Shown in pieces: positions 35,455-47,425 of a DNA stretch of 64,000 nt. The notes beneath the pieces were generated by a model. It saw only the letters and a program-made list of their open reading frames with translations, was not told the DNA's origin and ran no database searches. This DNA comes from Astropecten irregularis. Its lineage: Eukaryota > Echinodermata > Asteroidea > Paxillosida > Astropectinidae. The stretch spans positions 2,790,001-2,854,000 of the forward strand of contig OZ020254.1 of NCBI GenBank assembly GCA_963971285.1. Reading direction: 5' to 3'. Position 1 is the first letter of the stretch; each line of letters starts with the position of its first letter. Made by a program: the position numbers and the translations under genes.

Positions 35455-36900
35455 AGTCAAACCACGCCCCTCCCTTGAATTTCAAACTCAAAGTCATCCC
35501 CAAGTATCCCTAAACTCCAAATACCCCCTAATGAATACACATATAAAAAGTTTCATCAGTTTTTGACTTGTAGGTATTTTGGGTTTTTTTAAATGAGCTG
35601 GTGTTTCTTTTAATATAGACATAAATCCATTTTACTCTGCATACTTGTTTATTTTTTTTTTGCCTTTGAACAGTAAACATTTCTAGAGAAATGTTATTGA
35701 CCATTAGTCATAGGAATGGATCGTTCCGGCTTTGCTCTTAAGCGCCGCCCACTTGTGTGTTTTACATACAGCATGTGACCGAGTTTGACCGAGGCTTTCG
35801 TGGTCACCTGATTAAAAGACGTCCTCCAATTGGTCAAAGCACGCAGTTTGATTGACAGGGTGGAAGGGTCAATGGGTAGTATCTGCAAAGCCACATTTAA
35901 GTTGCTTTAATTTGCCTTTGCAATGAACCATTACCCGGGGAAATGTACAGCTTATTGGTCTGAAGGCCAAACAGGGCCAAGATATGGTCTGCCACGCAGT
36001 ATAAAAATGAAATACTCTCGCATTTCAAAAAGTTTGAAATGCCAAATTTAGATGTTTGACTTTGCCTTAATGACAGTGTGTTATCATGGAAATTGTGCAA
36101 CTTATCAGCCAATGGTTAGGTGGCATTTTAAATAGTTATGCAGGCTGTTCATAATTTTGATTTGTCATGGAATAAAACCAAGCCTGTGAAATATTCAGCT
36201 CATATCATCGGAAACTGTTGAAAACAGTGAAAACTGCTCACAGTATTTTCAAATCTATTCACAGGAGTTTTGATCTCACCCAGAGGTCAAAACTGTTTTT
36301 TAGTCTTTGTTTTTACTAATTTCTGGAGAAGTACAGCATTTCAGGTGGAAATAATTATGTTAACGGTATGTTTCTACCAGCACCATCTTCATACCCTGAA
36401 AGTTATACATAAATCTGTTTGAGTATTTTACCAATCCTGTACTAAACTTATAAAGATTTTTTCTTCCTTTCCTTGACTGGGGACTTTGAAGTTCAGCTTT
36501 TACCATCATTGGAGGAATGTTTGTGTTTGTTATGTTTACTCAAGTGATGGATTCTCATTTGTATTATCGGTTTATATAATAGGTAACATTTTCCCCATTC
36601 ACAACATTTTAAGGCTAAGTTAGGACTGTGTTCATCTCCACAAATATTTCTGTTCAAAAGCATAAATTTTCTCAAAGATGAAATTGTTTGCCTTCTTTTT
36701 CATCCAGTTGCCTTTGTCAAAAAAATGTTTAATACTCCCTGCTATTCATTTTCAATTTACTCATATCCTCAACAAATTTGCACTGGGGTGAAGGTTGTAG
36801 GGTTTTTTTCTTCTTTTTTTTTCAATCTATAATTGTGTAATTTGATGACGATGTACTTATGGAGCTATTTTACGAATTAATAAAGAACCTTTAACAAATA
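35455..36900 (+). other. TCERG1 3' untranslated region (probable extent)
   Basis: From the stop codon to AATAAA at 36879-36884, the first well-placed polyadenylation signal I would choose. A degenerate copy of the TTAA-type MITE lies inside at about 36195-36440, so it may be part of the mRNA. The true end is not proven. Confidence 0.5.
36879..36884 (+). terminator. Candidate polyadenylation signal of TCERG1
   Basis: AATAAA in an AT-rich tail, 1.4 kb after the stop codon and before the convergent SAXO gene. Confidence 0.5.
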
Positions 36901-37536
36901 TATTTTGTGTATATCTGGTTTTATTCTTCGGATGTCATTATGAATGTGTATTAACAGATTGAATGCTTGTTATATCTATGTGATTCGGTGTACATTATAA
37001 AAGACAATTCCATATTCAAAGTCTTTTTTTTTTCTTTAATTCGTTTTGTTTTAGTAATTTATCTCTCTGTCTAGAATTTCATAATTATTGTTTCCATAAC
37101 CTTTCTTGACAGTTACCTTTTTCATACAGTTGTAGTTTTCATATTTTTTCTTTTTTTACAAATTATTTTACACACTACATTTGTAGTACTGCATGATACC
37201 ACATCATTTATAGACAAGATATTTACAGTCATAAAATTCTTCCAAAAAAATTGATTTCCATAGAATAAACCCTTTTTGCCCGTTCTTAAGCAAAAGAAAT
37301 TTACAAAAATGTTAATTCTCATAAATTAAAATTTCTGTTTCAATGATTCATCCAAGGCCATTATTGTATCATGTTACAGTAAATTAATAATTTCATAATG
37401 AGTTCAATTGTCTTTCGACCTTCAATCGATTTATTTTGCTAGTTTTATTCCCCTCCCTCTCTGTCAATGCTATTTTTGATCGGTTACTCTTCAGCATTTG
37501 AGCTGAGAGTTAGCCCCCCAAAAGTTCATCAATCGT

Positions 37537-40500
37537 TTATTTCCCTTCGGATGCGATCTTTTCCACCACTGTTTCGGTCTCCGATCCCGAAGTCTTCCCC
37601 AGGTTTTCGCGAGGTTTCTCCCCGTCTCCTTCCTCGTCGCCACGCTCCAGGTCCTCTGCTGTCCCGGACTCGCACGGTGCCGGGCAGCTGGCTGGCCGCA
37701 CCCGCGCCTTGGTATCGAAGGTCGTCCGGTAGGTGGTGTCGGAGCTGGTCATGCCGGCCGTGGAGGAGTGGGGCCTCCGCTCCGGACGGCAGGACTTGGC
37801 CGGTGGGGCCCGGACCCCCTTGAAGTGGCTGCTGAAGGTGGACTCGCCGCTAAAAGGTGTCTTGGGATACTGGTACTTCTCAATTATCTATAAAACCAAA
37901 GATCCGAAGGAAGGAACTGAGTGTTGTAGGCCTACTTATTTATTGTGACGGTGGGGAAAGTGTATGCCTGTCAGTGAGACCTTTTGCATCAAGGGAGAGT
38001 TGGAAGTAGCTAGCTAGGATTTAATCCGACCGGATCAATCTGGGTTGTTTACTTCCAGCGGAGGAACATCTCTCGCTTCTTGCGATCATAAAAAGTCCGA
38101 GAACGATGAAGCCTGAGGCGGATGTTTACCTTGTAGGAGGCCGGGCGTTTGACTCCCTCCCAGGCGATGTAGGTCGACCTGTACTCGGTGCGCTCGTCGA
38201 AGGGGCCCGATTCGCCCGCGCCCAGGTTGTTCTCGTACTTGCAGGGAGATGCACGGCATTTCTTTAGAGCGTGCGGAATGACGTAGCTAGGATCCTCAAA
38301 ATCACTCTAAAAAGTGGAGAAATGAGAAAAAGATGTGTTGGGTACGGGCGTTGAAGTGGAAGCGACTTCGTATGGGCTCATACCGTGCTTTTCACAAAAT
38401 AATGTGCCAAGTTTTGAAATAATTTTGCGGACCTCTACCCTTTTTGTGCGCCGGCACATTCCCGGTGGGCCTAGGCCTACATTGTATTCCTATGAGCCAG
38501 CCCCATCTTTAAAATTCTACGATCACTAACTTGCCCTCCCTCCCCTTTTTCGATGACTTTCGTCACCACACCTTACCTGGTACGAGGTAACCATCTGCAG
38601 TTTCACTCTGTTCGGCATGTATCCAGGACGTTCGGCCCAAGGAAGGTGTTCTCGCTTGGGTATTGGCCAGGCTTGGTACGCCATGCGCTGGGTGGTACGA
38701 CCGTCAAACTCGGAAGCTGTTTGCGGGAAGGATAACTGGTTAGGCTTTGGACATTACCTCCGAGAATCTGAACGAATTTTTCATTTTTTGTTGGAAATAT
38801 TCCTAATGTTTTTGTCTCACCGTCATTCTTCCAACTTACCACTTGGAGAGTAAACGTTCTTCGGCTTGTAACTCTGTTCTTTCTTCACCCCTTTGTGCTC
38901 CGGAAAATCTCGGCGAAAGATCGTCAGGTCGTCGAACGGAGTGTTGTTGAACTTGAAATCCTCCTTGGGCTTGAAGACCTCCACGGCCGGCGGCTCCTTG
39001 GATGTGAAATCGGCGCGGTGCGTGGTCTCGTCGGCGAAGGGTGCCTTGGAAATGAGAGGTTTCTCGGCGGGCTTGGTGGACTTGGCCGGTGGGACATTGC
39101 CGTGGTCCTTGTAATCCTCCTAATACATTCGAGAAGTTGGGAATAACTAAGTATAGCTTGAAAATGGAAAAAAAATGTTTTCGACTAGCCAAGATTTCTG
39201 GGAAGAACATTTCTGACAAGCCCAAGAACCAAACTTTGGCAGGAAAAGTTCAAACCTGGACGGTTGTAGTCCCTTGAAACTTCTTGCCAGGATTGTTGGT
39301 CTTGAGGTTGTCCTCCGTCTTCTTAGGTTTCACTTTGCACTCTGCGAGCTGCTCCGGAGTCCAAGCCGTGTATGTCTTCTGGTACACCGTCTTGTTCTCG
39401 AACGGGCCCGGGGCAGGCACCGCCGCCTCTTTGGGCTTGAGAGCGGCCGGGCGAGTGGCGTTCTTCTTGGTGAAGTCGGTGAAGTAGGTCGTCTCCGTCA
39501 GCATCTTAGTGGTCGGGGTACGGTAGCCCTTTTTGTTGCAGGCTATCTTTGGCCGCTGAGTGGTCTTTAGTGGGCGATGTAAACAAATATTGTTCAGTAC
39601 AATTTCTTCCCATGACTGTATGACTGTACTATGAGATTTTAAAGGTACATGTACAGCACTTCTAAAATCATAATAATAGTTGTTTTGGAATTTAGAAAAA
39701 TGTCATTTTGTTACCTTGTGTGCCACAAAGGTGCATTGATTGGTGGTCTTCAGTTTTGGGCGGCTAGCGGGAACGGATTTCTTAGCGACGGGCCTCATGC
39801 TCTCTCTCGGAGCCTGGTATGGCCAAGCCACGTAGGCCTACAAACAAAGACCGTGAATAATTATAAAGATTACTCATAAATTCACTTTACTTGAATTTAC
39901 GGTTTCAAATTCATGTAGGAAGTGGACTTTTTAAAATCGTTTTTCAGGATATCATATAGACTTCAATTACAATCGGCAAAAATGATGAGGCAGGTTTTTT
40001 TTTTTTTAGTAATCATAAGATGTATGATGCATGGCCAAACTTTGGCGCCAAGAAAATGGGCTAGACTGGGGCATTCACATTTTACTTTGCTGGAGATAAG
40101 AGATTAAATGTGTGTTGGTTACCTCTTGATATTCGGAGAGTTTGAGCTGCGCTTGAACCTGGCGGGCTCGGATGTTGCTGATATCTTTATTCAGAGTCCG
40201 AATCTTACGACTGGCAAGGCAAAAGAAACAGGGTTATAATTCCAAGATACATTTTGTTCACAAACTTAAGTTTGATCAAACATTATGGTCGTCGCCAACA
40301 TTGGGTCGACTTTGCCTGCGCTTTTAGTTCTAAAACTTGTGACGGAACTTGCAACAGTTTCGCTTCAATGGAACATTTTTACAAATCACAATTCACATTA
40401 TAAATTTTCACATTTAATAATAAAATGATTAAAGTTGGAATTATAAAAAGTGAATAGAGAAACGGTAGGCACAATGCTCCGGTTACGCCATTTTAGAGTT

Positions 40501-40576
40501 TCAAAAAGTTTGTTTTTCTTAAGAAAAAAATTCGAAGTTCATTACTAATGACTTACTTTACTTGAGAGATCGTCAT
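37537..40576 (-). CDS. SAXO-type stabiliser of axonemal microtubules (FAM154 family), complete
   Basis: Exons in transcript order: 40576-40557, 40210-40123, 39837-39715, 39564-39256, 39119-38840, 38716-38577, 38306-38130, 37887-37537; 495 aa. The short N-terminus (MTISQVNRKIRTLN) runs into a polar helical stretch. Then come repeated SAXO-like modules of the form Pro-Phe-x-x-x-Thr-x-(Tyr/Phe)-x-x-x-(Phe/Tyr), for example PFADETTHRADF, PFDDLTIFRRDF, PFDERTEYRSTY and PFSGESTFSSHF, spaced about 30-60 residues apart with Lys/Pro-rich linkers (PPAKSTKPAEKP). Such modules bind along microtubules in cilia, flagella and centrioles. The C-terminal 60 residues are acidic and unlike SAXO repeats. Human SAXO1 is of similar length; I cannot decide between SAXO1 and SAXO2 orthology. 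The start sits 327 bp from the RNPC3 start on the other strand. Confidence 0.85.
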
Positions 40577-40903
40577 TTTTGTTGCCTTTTTTGAGCGTCT
40601 TTTCACTTTTTTGTCAAATTTTGATTTTCCTTTCTTATCTTGACTCAATGCTGGTAGATCCGTTCTCCAGTGATGGCAATGCTTGTAAACTGAGAGTGAT
40701 GTTGATATGATACTGATGAAGAAAATATTTATCAGAAGATGTTAAGCGTCAGCGCGCGTTGTCAACGTGACAGGTTGGAACACTGCGTCACAAAGTGTTT
40801 GCATACTGTGTGCGCGGCGCGCCATGCGTCTTGCTCTCCACAATCCGCGCGCGCCGAAATGGGTAATAGCGCCCTCTGTCGTTTCGAGAGTATTATTTTC
40901 AAC
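40577..40903. promoter_or_regulatory. Bidirectional promoter between SAXO and RNPC3
   Basis: Only 327 bp separate the two divergent start codons. The RNPC3-proximal half is GC- and CpG-rich (GCGCGCGTTG, GTGCGCGGCGCGCC, CCGCGCGCGCCG at 40751-40856), which is unusual in this AT-rich window, and no TATA box is seen. An ORF upstream in frame with RNPC3 exists but has no similarity, so this is promoter and 5' UTR. Confidence 0.65.
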
Positions 40904-43900
40904 ATGGCGGCCCCCATGGAAGGTGGAATCGATGGTCGTGAATCGGGAAGAAATACTCTGATTATTCGCCATTTGCCGAGTTCTATGAACGCTGAGGATA
41001 AACAGGACTTCCTCAAGTACTTCGGTGCGGTCCATGTCAGAGTTTTATCGAACTTTGGACGAATGGTAAGACGAGAGATATATTTAATGGGGCCCATGTG
41101 TGTGTGTGTGCATCATTCATATAAAAAAGTTTTTGCCAAGTTCTTGTAAAGTTGTACTTGTACTTTTGTAGGCCTATGTTGAATGCAGCTGCAGGCCTAA
41201 TTTTTATTTTGTAAGTCGAAGTTCAGCTTCAGTTTTAAGGCATTGGGAGTGGGGAATTAGTAAATATTAAAGTAGTTATGCATAAACACTAGCAAATGTG
41301 GAGTTGATCGTCTGGTCCTTGGTTTTTATCATGATTGTATTGTTTGCTAAAATCTGACATTTCTGACTAGTTGAGGAAAGTCAACTCAGTCAGAACTTCC
41401 CAGATCTCCTCTTTACCAGGATTTACCCCTTTATCATTTCTTTCACTACAGAAACATACAGCATTTGCAACTTTCAGAGACCACGTTTCTGCATCAAAGG
41501 TAAAGTCAGAATTCTGATGATAGGGCATTGTTGCCAACTATTGAACTAATGAGACTTATTTTAGTCTTCCTTTATTGCATTTGTTGGATAATCACCCTTG
41601 AATCAAATTAAAAGAATCTGATAATTGATACTTTGCTAAATTCGGCATAAATTGCTAAGTGCATAGACTGCACAAGCACTCTGTTGAACAGCTCTGTATC
41701 ATGGCTGTTGGCCTATACATGTACATGGAAGTTCTTGGTTGCCATAATCAATAAGTAGTTTGACGGTGATTGATGAACATGTTTACTACTGTTTGGCCTC
41801 AGAATTGGATAAATGTACAAAGCCTCTTTGCTACAGCATTGCAATACTGAAACTATATTCTGTCATCTTTAGTAAATTTGAATGATTACATGTTTTGTGG
41901 ACCGATACAGCAGTGACAGTTTTTGTTTATGTCTGTTGGCTGGCTAGGCTCTGTCACGACTTCATCAGCTGAATGTTCTGGGTCATACCCTGGTGGTGGA
42001 ATATGCCAAGAGCAACGCATCAAACCCGACCGAATCAAGCTCTTCATTCTTAGAGGGCAGGTGAGGACTAAATGCATATGTTGTGACTTATTATTCAGTG
42101 AGGAAGTATTAGATTATTTGTATGAGGTATTCAACCAAATTACGTGACAATTTGTCTGGCACAACTTATACCATTCTATACAAGTAACAAACTGTTGCAA
42201 ACTGCTCATCAGCCAAAATAATGACCTGAAAAAAAATGTATTAAATGATTAGAGTTAGGAGGGCCTGACGCATTTCGATCATAGCAGGATCTTTATCGAA
42301 GGCTAGACAAAGCCTATTGAAGGTTATGCCATTCTAGATTGCCTTTGAATTAAACTAGAAGAAAGTAGAAATTTCCACAATGCTCATAGTTTGCTTATGA
42401 CTCCTAGTCAAATACATGGTAAACTGACTGGATTGATTTAAGTCATTGAAAAGTGAACAAAGTACAGTTGACTAAAGTGGGATTTGAACCAGCGACCTCT
42501 GGAAACGGTACGGTATTCCAGAGGTCACTGGTTTCAATCCCGCTCCAGTCAATGATTCTTTGTTCACTTTTCAATGACGTTTATAATTGATTGGAACTGT
42601 ACTAGATTGCTGACGTTACATGGATGTCACATAAATGCAAACTTGTTCACGTGCAATCACTTGATGTTGATTTGTCTAGAGACATTGAATGATACAGCCA
42701 TCATCAGTAGTGACAATGTGAACAAATTCTGTTTGACGAGGGTTCAAATCTTTGAATATTACCTTGAAACAGGGAAACTGTTGGCCCATCAAACAGTGGG
42801 AACAATCGTGAACAAACCAACAAGACGACTCTCCAGAAGTCAGCACAGGCTAGTAGTGTGACAAACTTGAAGACACCACAGCAGAAGATAGGACTGTCGC
42901 CCGGTCTGGGGTGAGTTCCGTATTTTCTTCTTTTTTTCGCCTTGTGACCCTGGATTTTATTTGGCTGATCTTACAAGAATATTCCCCCATTTAACAACAG
43001 GCTGTAAGCTGCAGCATTCTAATGGGCATTTCCACAATTTGATGACATTTTTGCACGTTTTTGTCCATTTTAAGTAATCATAAGTGGTATACTTGCTGAT
43101 TTCAATGAAACATTTTTAAATTGGAGTCTTTCAAGAATGATTGATCAAGGAATAGATCAAAGTCACTGAACAGGTAACTTACGTTAAAGTTTTGGAACCC
43201 ACTTGTCCACAATCCTAAAACCTTCTTTGAACTATAAAACCAGCTATCCTTGGGAAGGAATTTAGCAGGTTTACTCATGTCCACTCATTTTGAATAACAC
43301 CAAGCCTTGTTTTGTAATGCTTTTTTCAAAATAAGGATCGACTTCCCTTTGAACCCGGTTCTGCGCTACCGCTACCCAGCACCGACCGTTGGCATCCTGA
43401 CAAACATCGTCAACTGCCTGGCAGCCGTGCCCAGGTTCTACACCCAGGTCCTGCATCTGATGAACAAGATGAACCTGCCGGCACCCTTCGGTCCTGTCAC
43501 CCCGGTTCCTCCTTTGGTAAGCTTGCTGATGAACAGCAATGATCCAATGTCCTTTATTACATGTTCCTCTCTTAATCCAGTGAGAAATAACGGCTTGGAT
43601 ATATTTTTGTTTTGTTTTCAGATTCAGGACACTGTGGCTGCGCCCTCTGTTGACAATGATCGGACAGTCACGGCAATGGACATGTCCAGCTCTGACGAGG
43701 ATGAATCCGAAATTGAGAGCGACCCTGATGAAAGAGAAAAGTATGACAGTCATTGAACTCTTCTAGTTTATGATTCCCCGACCAAAATCTTCTTTTCCGA
43801 CATCTCTTGTTCCCTTCTCCCATCAAAATTTTTCAAGCTTAATCAGCATTTGTCGTTATTTTATGTGATTATCGCCCTCTAGGACGGAGAAGGCTAGAGC

Positions 43901-46900
43901 ACCTCTCAAGAGGCTGTCCAAGACGAGGACACCACACCAAGCCAAGAAGCACAAGCTCCAGCCTCTCGTCCCTCCAAAGGCTCCTCCGATGGGCGGGACC
44001 TTCACACAGCCAGCCAAGGTGATGGACGTCTTTGAGCAAGCCCAGGCCCCAGTCGGCAAGAGGATTGAGTTCCGGTTGACAGAGGGCATCTCTGGAGGCC
44101 TGGATGTCGAGAATCAGTTGCAGTCGGCAAGAGGTGAGTGTGAGTGTGAGAGCTGGTCTACCTCACTTTAAACAGCTGGACCGGCTATTCGACATCCTTC
44201 TGATGTCCTGTGAATGAAGGAATGCTTTGCTGCGGTATATTTTGATCTACTTTTGTAGTCCTTTTTGTACGATGGCTTCTCCATAGAAGTCATTGCGTCC
44301 CTACTCTAGAGAGATAACAGAGTAGCAGGGTGGAGATTGCTCTGTCTCAAGGCGCTTCCTGGAGTGGTTGGGGAGACCCACCGTGGAGTGGTAGTTCTAT
44401 CACATCAACAGTGGCTGCAGATGAAGAAGCTGGAGCTGGAGCTGAGGTAACCCTTGTCTTTCTCCTGGCGCTCTCATCATCAGCTACCTGGTCATAGCTG
44501 GCCTCCTCTGTCCTGGATATACTTTTTGATACGGGTGACCTCCAAGCGACTTCATCCTCTGGACTTGGGGTTATCTCAGCCTTCTTTTAAGCATCCTCCT
44601 TGCTTCCATTTCCCCTAAATTCTTTTACAACTTCCCTCTAAACCCAGCTCATCAGCAGTTGCCGAAGTTGGATGAATACAGAGGAGATCGCCCGGCCACA
44701 GTTGACTCTCAGGAAGGCCCAGGAGGGTCCGGGTTTGGAACATTTGAGCCCCCCGCCAGTGATAAAGATGTTCAGGAAGACTCAGCTGAGAAGCCGCCTG
44801 AGGAGGAAGAAGAGGAAGATGATGAAGGGAAGGTGACTGAGTTTATTTCCAGGAGACAGCTGAAGAACAGACTACCAGACCATGGTGAGTGAGTAGCTCA
44901 ATGCCAGCATCCAGGGAAGGCCTGGGATGACAGACCCTTATACCAAAAACCCTCCTATGGGTTTTTCTTTACAATTTGTTGTTATTTTGAACTAGCCCAT
45001 AATACATAGAGGGTTTACGAAACGGAGACTCCGGCTCCGGCTTAGGCTCCAGCTCTGTCATCCATATGCTGAAAATATAGGTTGTGGGTTTTTCATTGAA
45101 GCTGAAGCTCAGTTTTCCATTTCAGACCAGAGAATCTATTTTGATATCCGTTACTTTAGAATAGATTCACGAAATGGAGCCTTAGCGTGATCCAGAAACC
45201 ATCCTTCTCGGGCAAGGAATCTTTCCTGAAGCATCTCTCCAAGCTTTTAACCAAATCTTGACCAACAAAAATGTTTGATTTTTATGTAGAGATCAAGAGG
45301 CATCCAGTGTTCAAGCGTTACCAGGCCGGGGAACCAACCACCCGATTATATCTCAAGAACCTGGCCAAAACTGTGGAGGAAAAAGTGAGTCGGCTGAAAA
45401 GCATTCTGCCTAAATTTCTTCTTGGTGTTAGAAATGCAAATGATCATCTTCTCTTGTTTTGATGTGAGAAATGAAGAATTTGACTTTGCTTTCAACTGTG
45501 CCTGAATTTTCAGGCCGTCTTTTGGCTGTGTTAATTTTGTTTATAGAATAACTTGATTGCCTTGTTTTTGTTTTGGACAGGATCTCAAGTATATCTATGG
45601 CCGCTATGTGGATTGGTCCTCACCAATTGACAGAGATATGTAAGTACAATTTTCATGGAATCCGTTACGGCCTATTCTTGTGCTTACGGGCACTGCTACA
45701 CATATAATCTATTTCATGGAATCCGTAAGCAAGACTTTTCGGTTAGCGAAGAATTTCTAGGGTAACCTTGATTATTTTCTTGCTACAGGCTGTCATATGC
45801 ATTCTGCAGAAATTCCTTGCTTACCGTTACCAAAAAGAAAACACTCCTGTGAAAAACACTAACCGTAAGCAAAAAAAATTTGCTACCGTAAGCAAAGAAT
45901 TTCCATGAAATTGGACCCAGATAAGCCAGTTTATAGATTGTACATGCTAAAATTAACTCATTCTCCATGCTGAAACTACCCCATGGTGAGATTAATCTGA
46001 AGTTTTACACACCGGTATCTAGTATTATTACTGTATATAGGGCCTTTTTGTTTCAGACACGCAATCAGTGATCCTACATACAAAAGCTACTGCGGATTCC
46101 ATTTTAGCATATCCTGCATTGGAAATTGTAAGATCACTGATCACGTGCCTGAAACAAACCAGGCCTCAAGATCACCTCATACTGGTATCACTCCGTGCTA
46201 CAAATACCCCATGCCCAGATTACCCCAATTCTGAGATTGCCCTATTCTGTTGCAATACCCCTGTTTTTTTCATCTTAGGTTCACCATTCAGCTGATGACG
46301 CAGGGAAGAATGAAGGGACAAGCCTTCATTGGTTTGCCCAGTGAATACGCTGCCAAGAAAGCCTTGCATGACACCAACGCCTTCATCCTTCAAGGAAAGC
46401 CCATCGTAGTCGTATCCTTTTGGAAGTTCAGGAAGTTATTGACCTATATCTGCTGATGCAAAATGCAGGCTGTATTTAAACCCTAGCCCCCGTAGGTTTC
46501 TTGAAGAAACAACTTCCAACTCTGCTTAAACAGCAAACCTTGAAGGGGTACTTACGAGGGAGCTCCTTAAATCCCACACTGCATCACCATTATGGCATGT
46601 CATATTTAGGGAGAGAATCTTTAAATACTGGGTCAGGCTCAGCCATTAAAGAGCCTGACCAGGGGCCGATTTCACTATAAATGCTTTGCGATGATCGCTT
46701 AAGCCCAAAACCATCGCTAAACGGAAAATTGCTTTGCAAAGTAGGGATCTATAGAATTAGATAGGAATCTATCAATCAGATTTAATGTCAACTATGATCC
46801 AGAACACAGCAGGGGCTTGAAGTTGATAGCTCAAGACAAGGGATTATAGAAGCCCAAGACCCCAGGCAAAACCTAGGCCTAACCTAGATTTTCAGTGACT

Positions 46901-47165
46901 GAGCCCAACCAGTATTTAAGTTTCTCTCCTGGCAAAAAACACACACACAAAAACCAATCCACCTCTTACATATTTGTTGCACAGTAACATCACTAATAGC
47001 ACCATGTATATTCTTGATATGTTGCTCTTCTATGTTGTGAGGTATAGCTTTGACTACTATGTTTCTTTCCTTAACTCATCTGTTGTTCAGCAATTTGCAC
47101 GGTCGGCCAAGTTAAAAGACAAAGAGGAGAAAGAGCCTCCTAAGAAAGGCCGGAGGGAGATATGA
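40904..47165 (+). CDS. RNPC3: U11/U12 snRNP 65 kDa protein, complete
   Basis: Twelve coding exons: 40904-41065, 41452-41499, 41948-42060, 42773-42910, 43336-43516, 43622-43740, 43883-44133, 44648-44884, 45290-45384, 45581-45639, 46279-46411, 47091-47165; 536 aa (human 517). RRM1 is about residues 18-95 (NTLIIRHLPS, KHTAFATF, LGHTLVVEYAKS). The middle has the conserved FPLNPVLRYRYPAPTVGILT and FYTQVLHLMNKMNLPAPFGP blocks, then an acidic Ser/Asp/Glu stretch and a Lys-rich stretch. RRM2 is about 435-525 (RLYLKNLAKTVEEKDLKYIY, GRMKGQAFIGLP, GKPIVVQFARSAK). The C-terminal RRM binds the U12 snRNA 3' hairpin and the N-terminal part contacts U11-59K (PDCD7), bridging the U11/U12 di-snRNP. The start MAAP agrees with the human protein; in-frame upstream ATGs were ignored. 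The final intron is U12-type (separate entry). Confidence 0.95.
42180..42583. repeat. Two dispersed repeats in RNPC3 intron 3
   Basis: 42180-42300 is an AGTAACAAACTGTTGCAAAC...AGGGCCTGACGCATTTCGAT repeat copy. 42440-42583 is a palindrome: GTCATTGAAAAGTGAACAAA at one end, TTTGTTCACTTTTCAATGAC at the other, with CCAGCGACCTCTGGAA and TTCCAGAGGTCACTGG facing inside. Confidence 0.65.
45009..45190. mobile_element. MITE copy D, type-2 left end
   Basis: GGGTTTACGAAACGGAGACT, then the shared core (CATATGCTGAAAATATAGGT). The right end is degraded. In RNPC3 intron 8. Confidence 0.65.
45650..45915. mobile_element. MITE-like inverted repeat in RNPC3 intron 10
   Basis: TTTCATGGAATCCGTTACGG and CCGTAAGCAAAGAATTTCCA with TGAAATTGGACCC form inverted ends; several internal CCGTAAGCAA motifs recur on both strands. 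Confidence 0.5.
46039..46165. mobile_element. Short MITE in RNPC3 intron 10
   Basis: GGCCTTTTTGTTTCAGACAC with ATCAGTGATC at the left, GATCACTGATCACGTGCCTG with AAACAAACCAGGCC at the right. Confidence 0.6.
46412..47090 (+). other. U12-type (minor spliceosome) intron of RNPC3
   Basis: The donor GTATCCTTTT at 46412-46421 matches the U12-type 5' splice site consensus RTATCCTTT exactly. A perfect U12 branch-site motif TTCCTTAAC lies at 47067-47075, its branch adenosine 16-17 nt before the terminal CAG at 47088-47090, inside the narrow spacing U12 introns need. The exon join (ATC GTA GTC / CAA TTT GCA) is in frame and gives the conserved IVVQFARSAK end of RRM2. None of the other introns I mapped has such a donor. 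Confidence 0.92.
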
Positions 47166-47265
47166 TGTCAGCTTGGTCTTAGAGAGGCAAACATTCCGCA
47201 TCAAGATCTACCAATCAATGGATGGTTCCGGCTTAGCTCTTAAGCCCTGCCCCGATTCACCCTGC

Positions 47266-47425
47266 TGACCCAGCTATCTTGGTGGCCTAGCAGTATGGCA
47301 TCTGCACTAGTAAGCAGGTCGTGGGTTCGAATTCCACCCGAGCCAGCACATGATATTTTCACGTGCACTCACAAGCACCGAGTATGCAGTGCTCATCCAC
47401 GTCCGTGAAGGGCAAGCCTAATTTG
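47266..47425 (+). mobile_element. tRNA-derived SINE, copy 2
   Basis: TGGTGGCCTAGCAGTATGGC, then GGGTTCGAATTCC and the GTGAAGGGCAAG tail, parallel to the copy at 2217-2400. It lies about 100 bp after the RNPC3 stop codon, so it could be part of the 3' UTR. Confidence 0.75.

Noticed and set aside
40660..40690. RFX X-box for the ciliary SAXO gene
   Set aside because: Only a half-site-like TTGCCAT could be seen; the full inverted repeat consensus is not met.
43271..43753. 160-codon minus-strand ORF
   Set aside because: Shadow of RNPC3 exons 5 and 6, which have clear homology on the plus strand.
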